A DNA stretch of 64,000 nt from Frigidibacter sp. ROC022 (GTDB taxonomy: Bacteria > Pseudomonadota > Alphaproteobacteria > Rhodobacterales > Rhodobacteraceae). The notes beneath the pieces were generated by a model. The model saw only the letters and a list, made by a program, of their open reading frames with translations. It was not told the DNA's origin and made no database searches. The stretch is taken from contig NZ_JANQDU010000001.1 of assembly GCF_024723735.1 (NCBI RefSeq), positions 1,240,001-1,304,000 of the forward strand, given 5' to 3'. Made by a program: the position numbers and the translations under genes. Numbering within the stretch: the stretch's first letter is position 1; the number at the start of each line of letters is the position of its first letter. This document shows positions 35,828-44,210 of this stretch, piece after piece.

Positions 35828-36208
35828 CTAGCCGGATCGTGCCTTGCGGGCCTTCCGCTGCCGTTTCCGGACCGCCGCCGCCCGTGCCGGCTCCAGCGCC
35901 AGCCGGGCCCAGTGCAGCGCCTCGTCGGGATCGTCCAGCGCCGTTTCGGGCAACGACATCAGCGAGGTGACGACCTGTTCGCCATCGGCGCGGTGGAAGC
36001 TGAACGGTTCCGATCCGGCGGCGCGGAAGGCGGCCTCGGTGCCGGCGTCGGATTTCATCCAGACCCGGTCCGAGGCCGAGATCATCGCGAACATGACATC
36101 GCCCTCGACATAGAGCGAGACGCCGGAGAACAGCCGGCCCCGGGTGATCGGGCCCAGCCCGGCGAAGAGATCGGTGACATGCGCGACGAAATCGGGATCC
36201 GCCGCCAT
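35828..36208 (-). CDS. TfoX/Sxy N-terminal domain protein
   Basis: A 126-residue protein with the TfoX-N fold: VAHVTDLFAGLGPITRGRLF, GVSLYVEGDVMFAMIS and WMKSD are family landmarks. The C-terminus is basic (RKRQRKARKARSG). Stand-alone TfoX-N proteins are common in alphaproteobacteria, and a competence role is unproven there. Its ATG overlaps the stop of the Fe-S carrier gene by one base (TGATG), so the two are coupled. Confidence 0.82.
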   Translation of the reverse strand: MAADPDFVAHVTDLFAGLGPITRGRLFSGVSLYVEGDVMFAMISASDRVWMKSDAGTEAAFRAAGSEPFSFHRADGEQVVTSLMSLPETALDDPDEALHWARLALEPARAAAVRKRQRKARKARSG

Positions 36209-36573
36209 CAGCGGTCGGCCACGAGACTCTCGTCGAACTTGATCGATTCCCCGCAGCCGCATTCGTCAACCACATTCGGGTTGCGGAACTTGAAGCCCGA
36301 GGAAAGCAGCGTGGTCTCGTAGTCGATTTCGGTGCCGAAAAGGAACATCTGCGCCATCGGCGCGATCATCACCCTGGCGCCGTCCTGTTCCACCACCTCG
36401 TCATTCGGGTCGATCTCGGTGGCGTAGTCGAGCGTGTATTCCATGCCGGCGCAGCCACCTTTCTTGATCCCCAGCCGCAGCCCCTTGGTGCCGCCCTTGG
36501 CCATCAGCCCGGCGATCACTTCCGCTGCTTTCGGGGACAGGGTGACGGCCGGTTTTCCGGGAATGCCGAACAT
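36208..36573 (-). CDS. A-type iron-sulfur carrier protein (IscA/SufA/ErpA family)
   Basis: A 121-residue A-type carrier with the three conserved cysteines: C41 in KKGGCAGMEY, and C105 and C107 in DECGCGESI. These hold a transient cluster for delivery to apoproteins. The N-terminus begins VTLSPKAAEVI after a short leader. It sits between tpiA/TfoX genes and DUF3307; the related MIP18/SufT-like gene is 1.6 kb away. Which of IscA, SufA or ErpA it replaces cannot be decided. Confidence 0.92.
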   Translation of the reverse strand: MFGIPGKPAVTLSPKAAEVIAGLMAKGGTKGLRLGIKKGGCAGMEYTLDYATEIDPNDEVVEQDGARVMIAPMAQMFLFGTEIDYETTLLSSGFKFRNPNVVDECGCGESIKFDESLVADR

Positions 36574-36602
36574 CGGGTCTCTCCAATTCTGGTTCCCCCA
36601 AT

Positions 36603-37325
36603 CTAGGGGCTGAAGGGCAGGATTCCAAGCGGCGGCAGCGCGGCCATCAGCGCCCGGGTCGCATAGGCGACGATCAGCGCCCAGCCGAAGGAGGCCAGCG
36701 TGCCGACGATGACATATTCCCCGGCGCGGGTGTCCCTCGAGGTGGTCTCGAACCGCAGCACCGACTTGGCAGCGATCAGAAAGCCGATTCCTGCGGGCTG
36801 GCCGACGAGCACTAGGGTGAAGATCACCCCGCGCTCCAGCAGGCCGATCAGCTTGCCGCCGTTGGGCAGCCCGCGCGGCAGCCGGACATTGGCCCAGGGC
36901 CGCATGAGGAAGCCGACCGCAAATCCCCCGGCACGGGTGGCAAGGATCGCGCCCGCCACCAGGGCCATGAGTCCCGGCAACCAGTCCTGCCCGGCCCAGA
37001 GGCTTGAGGCCCAGAGCCCCGGCATCCACCAGGCGAGCGCCACCAGGGTCGCCAGATGCAGCGCCTGATCGGCAAGGTAAGGGCCAAGACCCCTGCCGGG
37101 CAGGGCGGGCTTGAGCAGGTCGATGGCCAGATGCACGAAGGCCAGCCCGGCCAGCACCGGCGCCGGTTGGCCCAAAGCGATCACCGCCAGCGCGCCGACG
37201 GCCAGCAGGTGTGCGGCCAGCGCATCGCGGTGCCGCTGGTCCTTGCCGGAGGCCATCCGGTTGGTCTGGAACACGAAATCGGCCAGGACATGGGCGAAGA
37301 GCAGGGCGGCGAAGGACTCGATCAC
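36603..37325 (-). CDS. DUF3307 polytopic membrane protein
   Basis: A 240-residue protein with about seven transmembrane helices. The DUF3307 signature is at the N-terminus: LLFAHVLADFVFQTNRMASG, with the conserved His and Asp in the first helix, followed by HLAIDLLKP and DQALHLATLVALA, which places more His/Asp inside helices. These residues could bind metal or protons. The gene overlaps the SatD gene by 4 bp (ATGA), the usual partner arrangement for this family. Function is unknown. Confidence 0.8.
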   Translation of the reverse strand: MIESFAALLFAHVLADFVFQTNRMASGKDQRHRDALAAHLLAVGALAVIALGQPAPVLAGLAFVHLAIDLLKPALPGRGLGPYLADQALHLATLVALAWWMPGLWASSLWAGQDWLPGLMALVAGAILATRAGGFAVGFLMRPWANVRLPRGLPNGGKLIGLLERGVIFTLVLVGQPAGIGFLIAAKSVLRFETTSRDTRAGEYVIVGTLASFGWALIVAYATRALMAALPPLGILPFSP

Positions 37326-37987
37326 GATGCCGCCTCCCAGGGGTAGAGCTCGAAGGCCCGAAGCGCCGGCTCCAGCGCCGCGGCCCCCGCCGAGGCCAGC
37401 CGCGACTGGACGGCCTGCCGGGTCACGCCAAGCTGGGCGGCCAGTTGGGCATGGGTGCGCCCGGGATGGATCAGCGACAGGGCCACCGCCTCGGCCTGAG
37501 CGGCCGTCCAGCGCTGGCTCTGCTGTTCGACAAGGGCCAGGATGGCCTCATGAAGGGGCGTGACGAGCTGCCGGAACGCCGGCTGGTCCGGGTCTTTCGG
37601 CCCGGCAATCGCCAGCCGCCGGTCATGCGGCAGCCCGTCGAGCAGATGGCCCGAGGTCACGAAAGCCGGTCCGGTGGCATCGCCCAGGTTCCGGGTGCCA
37701 AGGCTGTCCACCGCCCCGATCCCGATGGCGATCCGCGTGGCAAGGTCGAGGTCGGCCGCCCGCAGCCGGGCGGTCAGCAGAAGCGTCGCCCGGAGTGAGT
37801 CGGACGGGTTTTCCAGCACCATCTGCCAGCCGTCGCCGCGAAAGCGGGAGAACCGCGCGTCGGTCCGGGCCCGGGCCGCGATCTCCCGGGCCGCGGCGCC
37901 CAGACAGGTCATGGCGGCATCCACCTCTGCCGGGGCAGCCCGCGACGAGTCGATCAGATCACCGGTCAGTACCGCGACTTGGGGCAT
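37322..37987 (-). CDS. SatD family protein with cyclase-like N-domain and C-terminal HTH
   Basis: A 221-residue protein. The N-terminal ~150 residues match SatD: VAVLTGDLIDSS (D10, D13), FRGDGWQ (D52) and TRIAIGIGAV (85-93). This order of motifs resembles class III nucleotidyl cyclases (metal Asp, a GDG turn, then a RIGI strand). The C-terminal ~60 residues form a helix-turn-helix (THAQLAAQLGVTRQAVQSRL). It is translationally coupled to DUF3307 and lies behind three inverted repeats it may bind. Enzyme activity is an inference from motif order. Confidence 0.78.
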   Translation of the reverse strand: MPQVAVLTGDLIDSSRAAPAEVDAAMTCLGAAAREIAARARTDARFSRFRGDGWQMVLENPSDSLRATLLLTARLRAADLDLATRIAIGIGAVDSLGTRNLGDATGPAFVTSGHLLDGLPHDRRLAIAGPKDPDQPAFRQLVTPLHEAILALVEQQSQRWTAAQAEAVALSLIHPGRTHAQLAAQLGVTRQAVQSRLASAGAAALEPALRAFELYPWEAAS

Positions 37988-38014
37988 TCGGACGCCTCCG
38001 AGCGCGCAAGCGGA

Positions 38015-38098
38015 TTTGCTTGCTGAGCTCGAAAGCAAACTTATATGCTTGCTATTTAGAAAGCAAGAATAATCATTTGCTATCAAGGGAAGCAAATG
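38015..38098. repeat. Three tandem inverted repeats (candidate operators)
   Basis: Three dyads built on the same core follow each other upstream of the SatD gene: TTTGCT-N13-AGCAAA (38015-38039), TGCTT-N10-AAGCA (38046-38065) and CATTTGCT-N9-AGCAAATG (38074-38098). The region is AT-rich against a GC-rich background. The regular spacing of about 28-30 bp between repeats (close to three helical turns) suggests co-operative binding by a dimeric regulator, probably the SatD protein's own HTH. Confidence 0.7.
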
Positions 38099-38162
38099 AA
38101 TTGGTTTGCCTGGACCCCGCGCGGGGCAGGGGCGCCGTCGCAGCGACGAAGCGCCCGACAGG

Positions 38163-38528
38163 CTACATGAACCCCAGTTCCAGCCGCGCCTCGTCGGACA
38201 TCATCTCCATGCCCCATTGCGGTTCCCAGGTCAGTTGCACATCGACCTGCTTGACCCCCGGCAGCGGCTCCACCGCATCGGCGACCCAGCCCGGCATCTC
38301 TCCGGCCACCGGGCAGCCCGGCGCGGTCAGGGTCATCAGGATCGAGACCTCGTTCTCGGGGCTGATCTCGATCGTGTAGACCAGGCCGAGATCGTAGATA
38401 TTCACCGGAATTTCCGGGTCATAGACGGTGCGGCAAGCCTCGACCACCGAGTCGTACAACGGATGATCCGTGCTGGAGGGCTTGATCAACGGCGCGCCTT
38501 CCAGAGGCTCTTTGCTTTCGACTGTCAT
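38163..38528 (-). CDS. MIP18/DUF59 family Fe-S assembly protein (SufT-like)
   Basis: A 121-residue protein with the DUF59 core: VVEACRTVYDPEIPVNIYDL, then LTLTAPGCPVAGEMPGW with the conserved cysteine, and LTWEPQWGMEMMSDEARLEL. SufT-type proteins help deliver Fe-S clusters to target proteins. The ATG at 38528 is chosen; a start at 38552 would add eight residues. It is divergent from the XRE-cupin gene across 99 bp. Confidence 0.88.
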   Translation of the reverse strand: MTVESKEPLEGAPLIKPSSTDHPLYDSVVEACRTVYDPEIPVNIYDLGLVYTIEISPENEVSILMTLTAPGCPVAGEMPGWVADAVEPLPGVKQVDVQLTWEPQWGMEMMSDEARLELGFM

Positions 38529-38627
38529 AGGTCTTCCCCGATTTCCGACCAATTATATAGGGATTGCCGCGCCAAGGTCCAGAGCCGACAGTGGACGCCG
38601 CCCGGGCAAGCGGCTATCGGATGTCGC

Positions 38628-39269
38628 ATGAGCAAGACGACCCCAAGCAAGGCGGCGGAACCCTCGCTGATCCGCCTGGCCCGCGAAGGTGGCGGCGCCC
38701 CGGAAACGCCGGCGCCGCTCGATCTCGGCGAGCGGGTCCGCGAACTGCGCCGGGCCCGGAACTGGACCCTGGAGCAGGCGGCGCGGCAGGCCGGGCTGGC
38801 CCGTTCGACCCTGTCGAAGATCGAGAACGGTCAGATGTCGCCGACCTGGGAGGCGCTGAAGAAACTGGCCTCGGGGCTGCAAATATCGGTGCCGCAGCTC
38901 TTCACCCCGCCGAAGGACGACAGGATCTCGGGCCGGATGGCGGTGACCCGCCTGGGCGAGGGCGCGGCGCATGCGACGACGACCTATGAGCATGAATTGC
39001 TGGCCGGCGCCCTGACCAAGAAGGCGATGCTGCCCTACAGGGCGCGGATCCGGGCCCGGGCCTTCGAGGAATTCGACGGCTGGGTGCGGCATGACGGCGA
39101 GGAATTCCTCTATGTGCTGACCGGCATCGCGCGGCTGATCACCGAGTTCTACGAGCCGGTCGAGCTGCGCCGCGGCGACAGCGCCTATTACGATGCGACG
39201 ATGGGTCACAACGTGATTTCGGTCTCGGAAGAGGATGCCACGATCCTCTGGGTCACCTCGCTGGCGTGA
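38628..39269 (+). CDS. XRE-family regulator with C-terminal cupin domain
   Basis: A 213-residue transcription factor. The XRE helix-turn-helix spans about residues 37-92 (RELRRARNWTLEQAARQAGL and STLSKIENGQMSPTWEAL). A cupin_2 domain spans about 130-213, with the segment DGWVRHDGEEFLYVLTG and the closing strand DSAYYDATMGHNVISVSEED. This architecture regulates amino-acid, polyamine or aromatic metabolism. It starts at ATG 38628; a much longer in-frame extension is a shadow of the neighbour. The RND efflux genes lie 172 bp downstream on the same strand. Confidence 0.9.
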   Translation: MSKTTPSKAAEPSLIRLAREGGGAPETPAPLDLGERVRELRRARNWTLEQAARQAGLARSTLSKIENGQMSPTWEALKKLASGLQISVPQLFTPPKDDRISGRMAVTRLGEGAAHATTTYEHELLAGALTKKAMLPYRARIRARAFEEFDGWVRHDGEEFLYVLTGIARLITEFYEPVELRRGDSAYYDATMGHNVISVSEEDATILWVTSLA

Positions 39270-39364
39270 CCCGGCGGGCCTGCGCCTGCACGCGATCGGG
39301 TGGCCTGTCCCGGACCGAGGGACGCCGGGGCCTTGCGCCCGCGAAGCTCACGGCATGGAAAACT

Positions 39365-39376
39365 GAAACATGTTTC
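39365..39376. promoter_or_regulatory. Perfect palindrome upstream of the efflux operon
   Basis: GAAACATGTTTC, a perfect 12-bp palindrome, lies 65 bp before the efflux membrane-fusion ATG. A second dyad TCCCGG-N13-CCGGGA (39387-39411) and the direct repeat GACAGGA-CCG-GACAGGA (39414-39430) sit between it and the start. These fit a TetR- or similar regulator site; the regulator is not identified. Confidence 0.45.
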
Positions 39377-39441
39377 GACGGAAATCTCCCGGTCCGCCGT
39401 TTGGTCCGGGAGCGACAGGACCGGACAGGAATTCATAGAAC

Positions 39442-40671
39442 ATGCGCAGATTTGCAACTTTGGTCGTGGCGGCCGGCATTCTTGCGGCGGCCTATGCCGT
39501 CACATTCGGCCTTCCCCCCTGGCTGTCGGAACTGACCGGAAGCGGCGGGGAACAGGTTGCCGCGACAAGCGGGGCGGCCCCGCAGGCGCCGGCCGGAGGC
39601 CGCCCCGGTCGCGGCGGGCCCGGCGGCCGGTCGGCAACGACCGTCGTCGTCACGACGCCCCTGGAACTGCGTCCCTATGACAGCGTGCTGAGCGCCATCG
39701 GCACCGCTTCGGCGTTGCGCAGCGTCGAAGTGGTCTCGGAAAGCGCCGGAACCGTGACCGAGGCGAACCTGGCGGCCAATCGCGCGGTCGAGGCGGGCGA
39801 CGTGCTGCTGCGGCTCGACGCAAGGACGGAGGTGCTGAACCTCGAGATCGCGCAGGCGCAGCTGGAAAAGGTCAGGGACACCGTCACCCGCTACGAGCGG
39901 CTGAAGCAGAGCGACAGTTCGACGGTCACGGATGTCACGCTTTCGGAAGCGCGGCTGGACCTGCGCCTGGCCGAGGCGGCGGTCGGGCTGGCAGAGGTCG
40001 CGCTGGAGGACAAGACCATTCGGGCGCCGATCTCCGGCCGTCTGGGGCTCAGCGATATCGAGGTCGGCGCCACCCTGAGCGCCAACAGCGTCATCACCAG
40101 CATCGACCAGTCCGACGTTCTGGTCGTCGAATTCGAACTGCCGGAACGGTCCATCGGCATGCTGGCCGGGGCCAAGGAGGTTCTGGCCACCACCTCCACC
40201 CTGGCCGGACGGGTCTTTACCGGCACGATCACCTCCTACGACAGCCGCGTCGATCCGGTGACCCGCAGCGTTACCGTGAAGGCGCAGATCGACAATTCCG
40301 AAGGGCTGCTCTGGCCGGGGATGACCTTTGCCGTGCGGCTTGAGCAGATCAGCGATCCGCTGCCGGCGCTGCCCTCCACCGCGATCACCTGGTCGCGCTC
40401 GGGGTCCAGCGTCTGGATCGACGCGGATGGGGTGGCCGAACAGGTTCCGGTGACGATCCTGTATCGCCGCGACGATACCGTCTGGATCGACGCCGATATT
40501 CCCGTGGGCACGCAGGTCGTGACCGAAGGCGCGCAGAAACTGCGCGCCGGAGCGAAGCTTTCGACCGGGGCTCCCGCCCAGGCCGGCACCCCGCCGGTCG
40601 CGAATGCACCGCCGCGTCCCGGGGCCGATCCCGGCGCCGCGCCCGAAGCCGCGGCCGGGGAACCGACATGA
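39442..40671 (+). CDS. RND efflux periplasmic adaptor (membrane fusion protein)
   Basis: A 409-residue HlyD/MexA-type adaptor. It has an N-terminal membrane or signal segment (about residues 4-24), a Gly/Arg/Pro-rich linker, and the barrel-sandwich lipoyl motif VEAGDVLLRLDARTEVLNL. The alpha-hairpin follows, then SGRLGLSDIEVGATLSANSV and a membrane-proximal domain. The C-terminal 45 residues are Ala/Pro-rich. It bridges the inner-membrane pump to an outer-membrane channel. It overlaps the pump gene by 4 bp. Confidence 0.9.
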   Translation: MRRFATLVVAAGILAAAYAVTFGLPPWLSELTGSGGEQVAATSGAAPQAPAGGRPGRGGPGGRSATTVVVTTPLELRPYDSVLSAIGTASALRSVEVVSESAGTVTEANLAANRAVEAGDVLLRLDARTEVLNLEIAQAQLEKVRDTVTRYERLKQSDSSTVTDVTLSEARLDLRLAEAAVGLAEVALEDKTIRAPISGRLGLSDIEVGATLSANSVITSIDQSDVLVVEFELPERSIGMLAGAKEVLATTSTLAGRVFTGTITSYDSRVDPVTRSVTVKAQIDNSEGLLWPGMTFAVRLEQISDPLPALPSTAITWSRSGSSVWIDADGVAEQVPVTILYRRDDTVWIDADIPVGTQVVTEGAQKLRAGAKLSTGAPAQAGTPPVANAPPRPGADPGAAPEAAAGEPT

Positions 40672-43600
40672 GCGCACCGAAAACGCCGGGAATGAGGTCC
40701 GGCCTGGCCAATCTCTTCGTCGCCCGACCGATCTTCGGTGTGGTCATCAACCTGCTGATCCTGATCGCCGGACTCGCGGCGCTGCAATCGGTGGATGTGC
40801 GCGAGATGCCCGACGTGGACCGGCCGGTCCTGTCGGTGCGCACCAGCTATGAAGGGGCGGTGCCGGCCACCGTCGATCGCGAGGTCACGCAGGTGCTGGA
40901 GGATGCGCTGAGCGGGCTCGACGGGCTGGCCTATATCGAATCCACCTCGTCAAGCGGCGAGAGCCGCATCACCATCGACCTGTCCGAGGGCACCGATGTG
41001 GATGTCGCGGCCAACGAGGCGCGCGAGATCGTCTCGGCCACCCTGCGCCAGTTGCCCGACGCGATCGACGACGATCCGTCGGTCACGAAGAGCGACAGCA
41101 ATGCCGATGCGATCATCCGCCTTGCCCTGCTGGGCGATGTCACCCTGGACGAGTTGACCGCGCTGGCCGAGGGAACGGTCTATGATCGCCTGTCCACCAT
41201 CGACGGAATCGCCGAGGTCTCGGTGCGCGGCAGCCAGGCGAACGAGTTCCGCGTGACGCTGGACATGCCGGCCCTGCTCAGCCGGGGCCTGACCATCTTT
41301 GACGTCACCGAGGCGCTCTCGGCGCTGCGCGACGACACGCCGCTTGGCGCGCTCGAAACCGATTCCCAGACCATCTCGCTGCGGGTCGGAAATGCCGATG
41401 CGACGGTGGACCTGGTGGGGCAGGTGCCGATCGATGCCAACGCCCGTGTCTCGGACGTGGCCTTCGTCCGGCTGGTCCCCGAGGACAGCGCCGTCCTGAC
41501 CCGGGTCAACGGCGAATCCGCCGTCAGCATCGACATCACCCGGCAATCGGTCGGCAACACGCTGTCGATCTCCAAGGATGTCGCCGTCGCCGTCGAGGAG
41601 CTGCGCGCAGCCCTGCCGGAGGGGGTCGAGCTGATCGTGACCTCGGACGACGGCACCTTCATCGAAGGGTCGATCAGCGAGGTGGTCAAATCCATCGGCC
41701 TTGCCACAATTATCGTGGTGGCGGTGATCTTCACCTTCCTGCGTTCGCCCCGGGCAACCATCATTCCCGCCGTCACGATCCCGGTGGCGCTGGTCGGCAC
41801 CGTCGGAGCGATCTGGATCACCGGATTCTCGGTGAACACGATCAGCCTGCTGGCGCTGGTGCTTGCGACCGGGATGGTCGTCGATGACGCGATCGTGGTG
41901 ATCGAGAACATCACCCGCAAGCGCAAGCAGGGGATGGGCGCTTTCGCCGCCGCGGCGGCGGGGACGAACGAGGTCTTCTTTGCCGTGATCTCGACCACGG
42001 CGACCCTGGCGGCGGTGTTCATCCCGATCTCCTTCCTGCCCGGCCAGGCGGGCGGCGTGTTCAGCGAATTCGGCTTCGTGCTGGCCTTCGCCGTCACCCT
42101 GTCGTCGATCACCGCGCTGACACTGACCCCGGTCATGGCCGCCATGCTCGATCCCGGCAAGCCCGGCGCCGGGGACATCGCGCGCCCGGCCACGCCCGGC
42201 TGGATGTCGCGCCTGTTCGACAGCGTCATGGACCGGGCCATCCGGATGCCGCTGATCGTGCTGGCCGTGGCCGGTGGATTCGTCATCATCGCGGCGGGGG
42301 CGGCGGGCAGCCTGTCCTCGACCATTACGCCCGAAGAGGACCGCGGTTTCTTCCTGATCCAGGCCAGGGGGGCGTCGGACACCACGGTGGATTACCTCGA
42401 TACCCAGGTCGCGATGATCGAGGACATCCTTGCCCCCTATCGCGAGAGCGGCGAGGTCACTTCGGTGCAGAGCATCATCGGCATCGGCGGCGGCACCAGT
42501 GCCTTCATCATCGTGCGGCTCGCCGACTGGGACGAGCGCGAGCGGTCGCAATCGCAGATCGTGGCCGAGATCAGCAGGAGCCTGGCCCGGGTGCCGGGAA
42601 TCCAGGCCAGCGCCCGAGCGACCAACAGCCTCAACATCCGTGGCGCGGGGCAGGGCCTGCAATTCGCGGTCACCGGCAACGACATCGACGCCATGACCGA
42701 GGCCGCCGATGCGCTTGTCGCAGCGATGGCGGCGGATGACGCTTTCCTGAACCCGCAGCTTTCCGCCGATGCCGTCGAGGCGCAGTTCGAGGTGCGGGTC
42801 GATCCGGACATGGCCAGCGTCTTCGGTCTGACCGAATCCGACATCACCCGGACCGTCAGCGCGATGATCCAGGGCCAGACCGCCGTCAGCGTCTTCGTGG
42901 ACGGGGTCGAGACCGATGTGAAGGTCGTCCCCGGCGGCCCGCCGATCGACGATCCGTCGGATCTCGACTCGATCCAGATACGCCTGCCCGGCGGCGACTA
43001 CGTTCCGCTGTCGGCGGCGGCGACCTTGGAACCGGTGGTCAGCCAGACGAGCCTGACCCGCCTGGGCGGCAGTCTCGCCGTCGCGGCGCAGGCCAATCTG
43101 GCCGAGGGCGTCGATCTGGGCGCCGCGATGGACCGTCTCTCGGCCATCGCCAGCGAGGTCCTGCCGGACGGGACGGGGCTCATCTTCACCGGCGAGGCGG
43201 CCAGCCTCAACGACAGCAAGACGGCGATGTACACGGTGTTCGGCGTGGCCTTCCTGGTCGTGTTCCTGGTGCTCGCGGCGCAGTTCGAGAGCATCGCCAG
43301 CGCGGTGGTCATCATGCTGACCGTGCCCTTCGGTCTTGCCGCCGCGCTGCTGGCGATCTCGATCAGCGGCGGGTCGCTGAACTACTACAGCCAGATCGGG
43401 CTGGTGATGCTGATCGGGGTGATGGCCAAGAACGGCATCCTGATCGTCGAGTTCGCGAACCAGCTGCGCGAGGCGGGGCAGGATATCGACAGTGCCATCC
43501 GCGACGCCCTGCGTCTGCGGATCCGACCGGTGATGATGACCATGGTCTCGACCGTGTTCGGCGGCCTGCCGTTGATCCTGACCTCGGGTGCCGGAGCCGA

Positions 43601-43778
43601 GGCACGCATCGCCGTCGGCTGGGTGATCGTCGGCGGTCTCGGTTTCGCCACCGTCTTCACCCTGTTCCTGACGCCGGTCTTCTATCGCTGGATCGCGGTC
43701 TGGGGTGCCGAGCCCGGCATGGCGTCGAAGCGCCTGCGGATCGAGACCGGCGGCGAAGGCGCGGGCTCGGCGGTCTGA
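40668..43778 (+). CDS. RND efflux transporter inner-membrane pump (AcrB-like)
   Basis: A 1036-residue RND pump with the usual 12 transmembrane helices and two large periplasmic loops. Proton-relay aspartates lie in GMVVDDAIVVIENITRKRKQ (about D406-D407). Other hallmarks are DVREMPDVDRPVLSVRTSYE near the start, FIPISFLPGQAGGVFSEFGF, and GVMAKNGILIVEFANQLREA in the second half. It probably exports drugs, detergents or organic compounds. No TolC-like gene is adjacent. Confidence 0.94.
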   Translation: MSAPKTPGMRSGLANLFVARPIFGVVINLLILIAGLAALQSVDVREMPDVDRPVLSVRTSYEGAVPATVDREVTQVLEDALSGLDGLAYIESTSSSGESRITIDLSEGTDVDVAANEAREIVSATLRQLPDAIDDDPSVTKSDSNADAIIRLALLGDVTLDELTALAEGTVYDRLSTIDGIAEVSVRGSQANEFRVTLDMPALLSRGLTIFDVTEALSALRDDTPLGALETDSQTISLRVGNADATVDLVGQVPIDANARVSDVAFVRLVPEDSAVLTRVNGESAVSIDITRQSVGNTLSISKDVAVAVEELRAALPEGVELIVTSDDGTFIEGSISEVVKSIGLATIIVVAVIFTFLRSPRATIIPAVTIPVALVGTVGAIWITGFSVNTISLLALVLATGMVVDDAIVVIENITRKRKQGMGAFAAAAAGTNEVFFAVISTTATLAAVFIPISFLPGQAGGVFSEFGFVLAFAVTLSSITALTLTPVMAAMLDPGKPGAGDIARPATPGWMSRLFDSVMDRAIRMPLIVLAVAGGFVIIAAGAAGSLSSTITPEEDRGFFLIQARGASDTTVDYLDTQVAMIEDILAPYRESGEVTSVQSIIGIGGGTSAFIIVRLADWDERERSQSQIVAEISRSLARVPGIQASARATNSLNIRGAGQGLQFAVTGNDIDAMTEAADALVAAMAADDAFLNPQLSADAVEAQFEVRVDPDMASVFGLTESDITRTVSAMIQGQTAVSVFVDGVETDVKVVPGGPPIDDPSDLDSIQIRLPGGDYVPLSAAATLEPVVSQTSLTRLGGSLAVAAQANLAEGVDLGAAMDRLSAIASEVLPDGTGLIFTGEAASLNDSKTAMYTVFGVAFLVVFLVLAAQFESIASAVVIMLTVPFGLAAALLAISISGGSLNYYSQIGLVMLIGVMAKNGILIVEFANQLREAGQDIDSAIRDALRLRIRPVMMTMVSTVFGGLPLILTSGAGAEARIAVGWVIVGGLGFATVFTLFLTPVFYRWIAVWGAEPGMASKRLRIETGGEGAGSAV

Positions 43779-44210
43779 CCTGCCGGGCCCTGCGTCCTGA
43801 CCGCCGACATCCGGACCCGCATCGCGAACACGAACCGCTTCTCGGCCCTCGGCAGGGCCGGGATCGACTCCGTCGCCTGAACCCGGGCGGGAAGGGGCCG
43901 GCTTTGGCCAGAGCGGGCTTTCCGCAACAAGGGCGTTCCGGAAGTGATCAAGGAGCGCCTGTCCGGTTGATGTCGTCCTGTTCGTGAATGGACCCAATCC
44001 GGTCTGGCTGACCTGCCGCCGGTCCTTCATCCCGCGTGTTCATGGACAGATTGGCGCGGCTTCGCTCCGCTGTTCCAGACCACCCAAGGGCGGGTTTGTC
44101 GAAATTTCCGACCGAAGCGCCGAGCGGCCCGCGCCTTGAAAACCCGCTTGCGTTTCTGTTCCGATTCTTAATAGGTATTATAAACACCGATTCAGAAAGG
44201 CCGGGCAGGG
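43779..44210. other. Intergenic region before the nsrR-cco module
   Basis: About 430 bp without a convincing gene. A 7-bp hairpin CGGCCCT-N4-AGGGCCG (43843-43860) may end the efflux transcript. The only coding-like relic is a short run 43902-43970 that ends in a stop codon. The last 60 bp are AT-rich and carry a palindrome near the nsrR start. No TTGAT-N4-ATCAA Fnr box was seen. Confidence 0.5.
44169..44180. promoter_or_regulatory. TAATA-GG-TATTA palindrome upstream of nsrR
   Basis: A perfect 12-bp palindrome lying 31 bp before the nsrR start and overlapping a possible -10 box TATAAA (44179-44184). Its AT-rich dyad form suits an Rrf2-family operator, so autoregulation by NsrR is likely but not shown. 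Confidence 0.45.

Noticed and set aside
40950-44030. A 1026-codon minus-strand frame opposite the RND pump
   Set aside because: The pump on the plus strand has full RND motifs. The opposite frame is Arg/His/Asp/Gly-rich with no recognisable domain, the normal shadow in GC-rich DNA.
43779-44210. An Fnr/FnrL box upstream of the cbb3 operon
   Set aside because: No TTGAT-N4-ATCAA or close variant was found in the 430 bp upstream.
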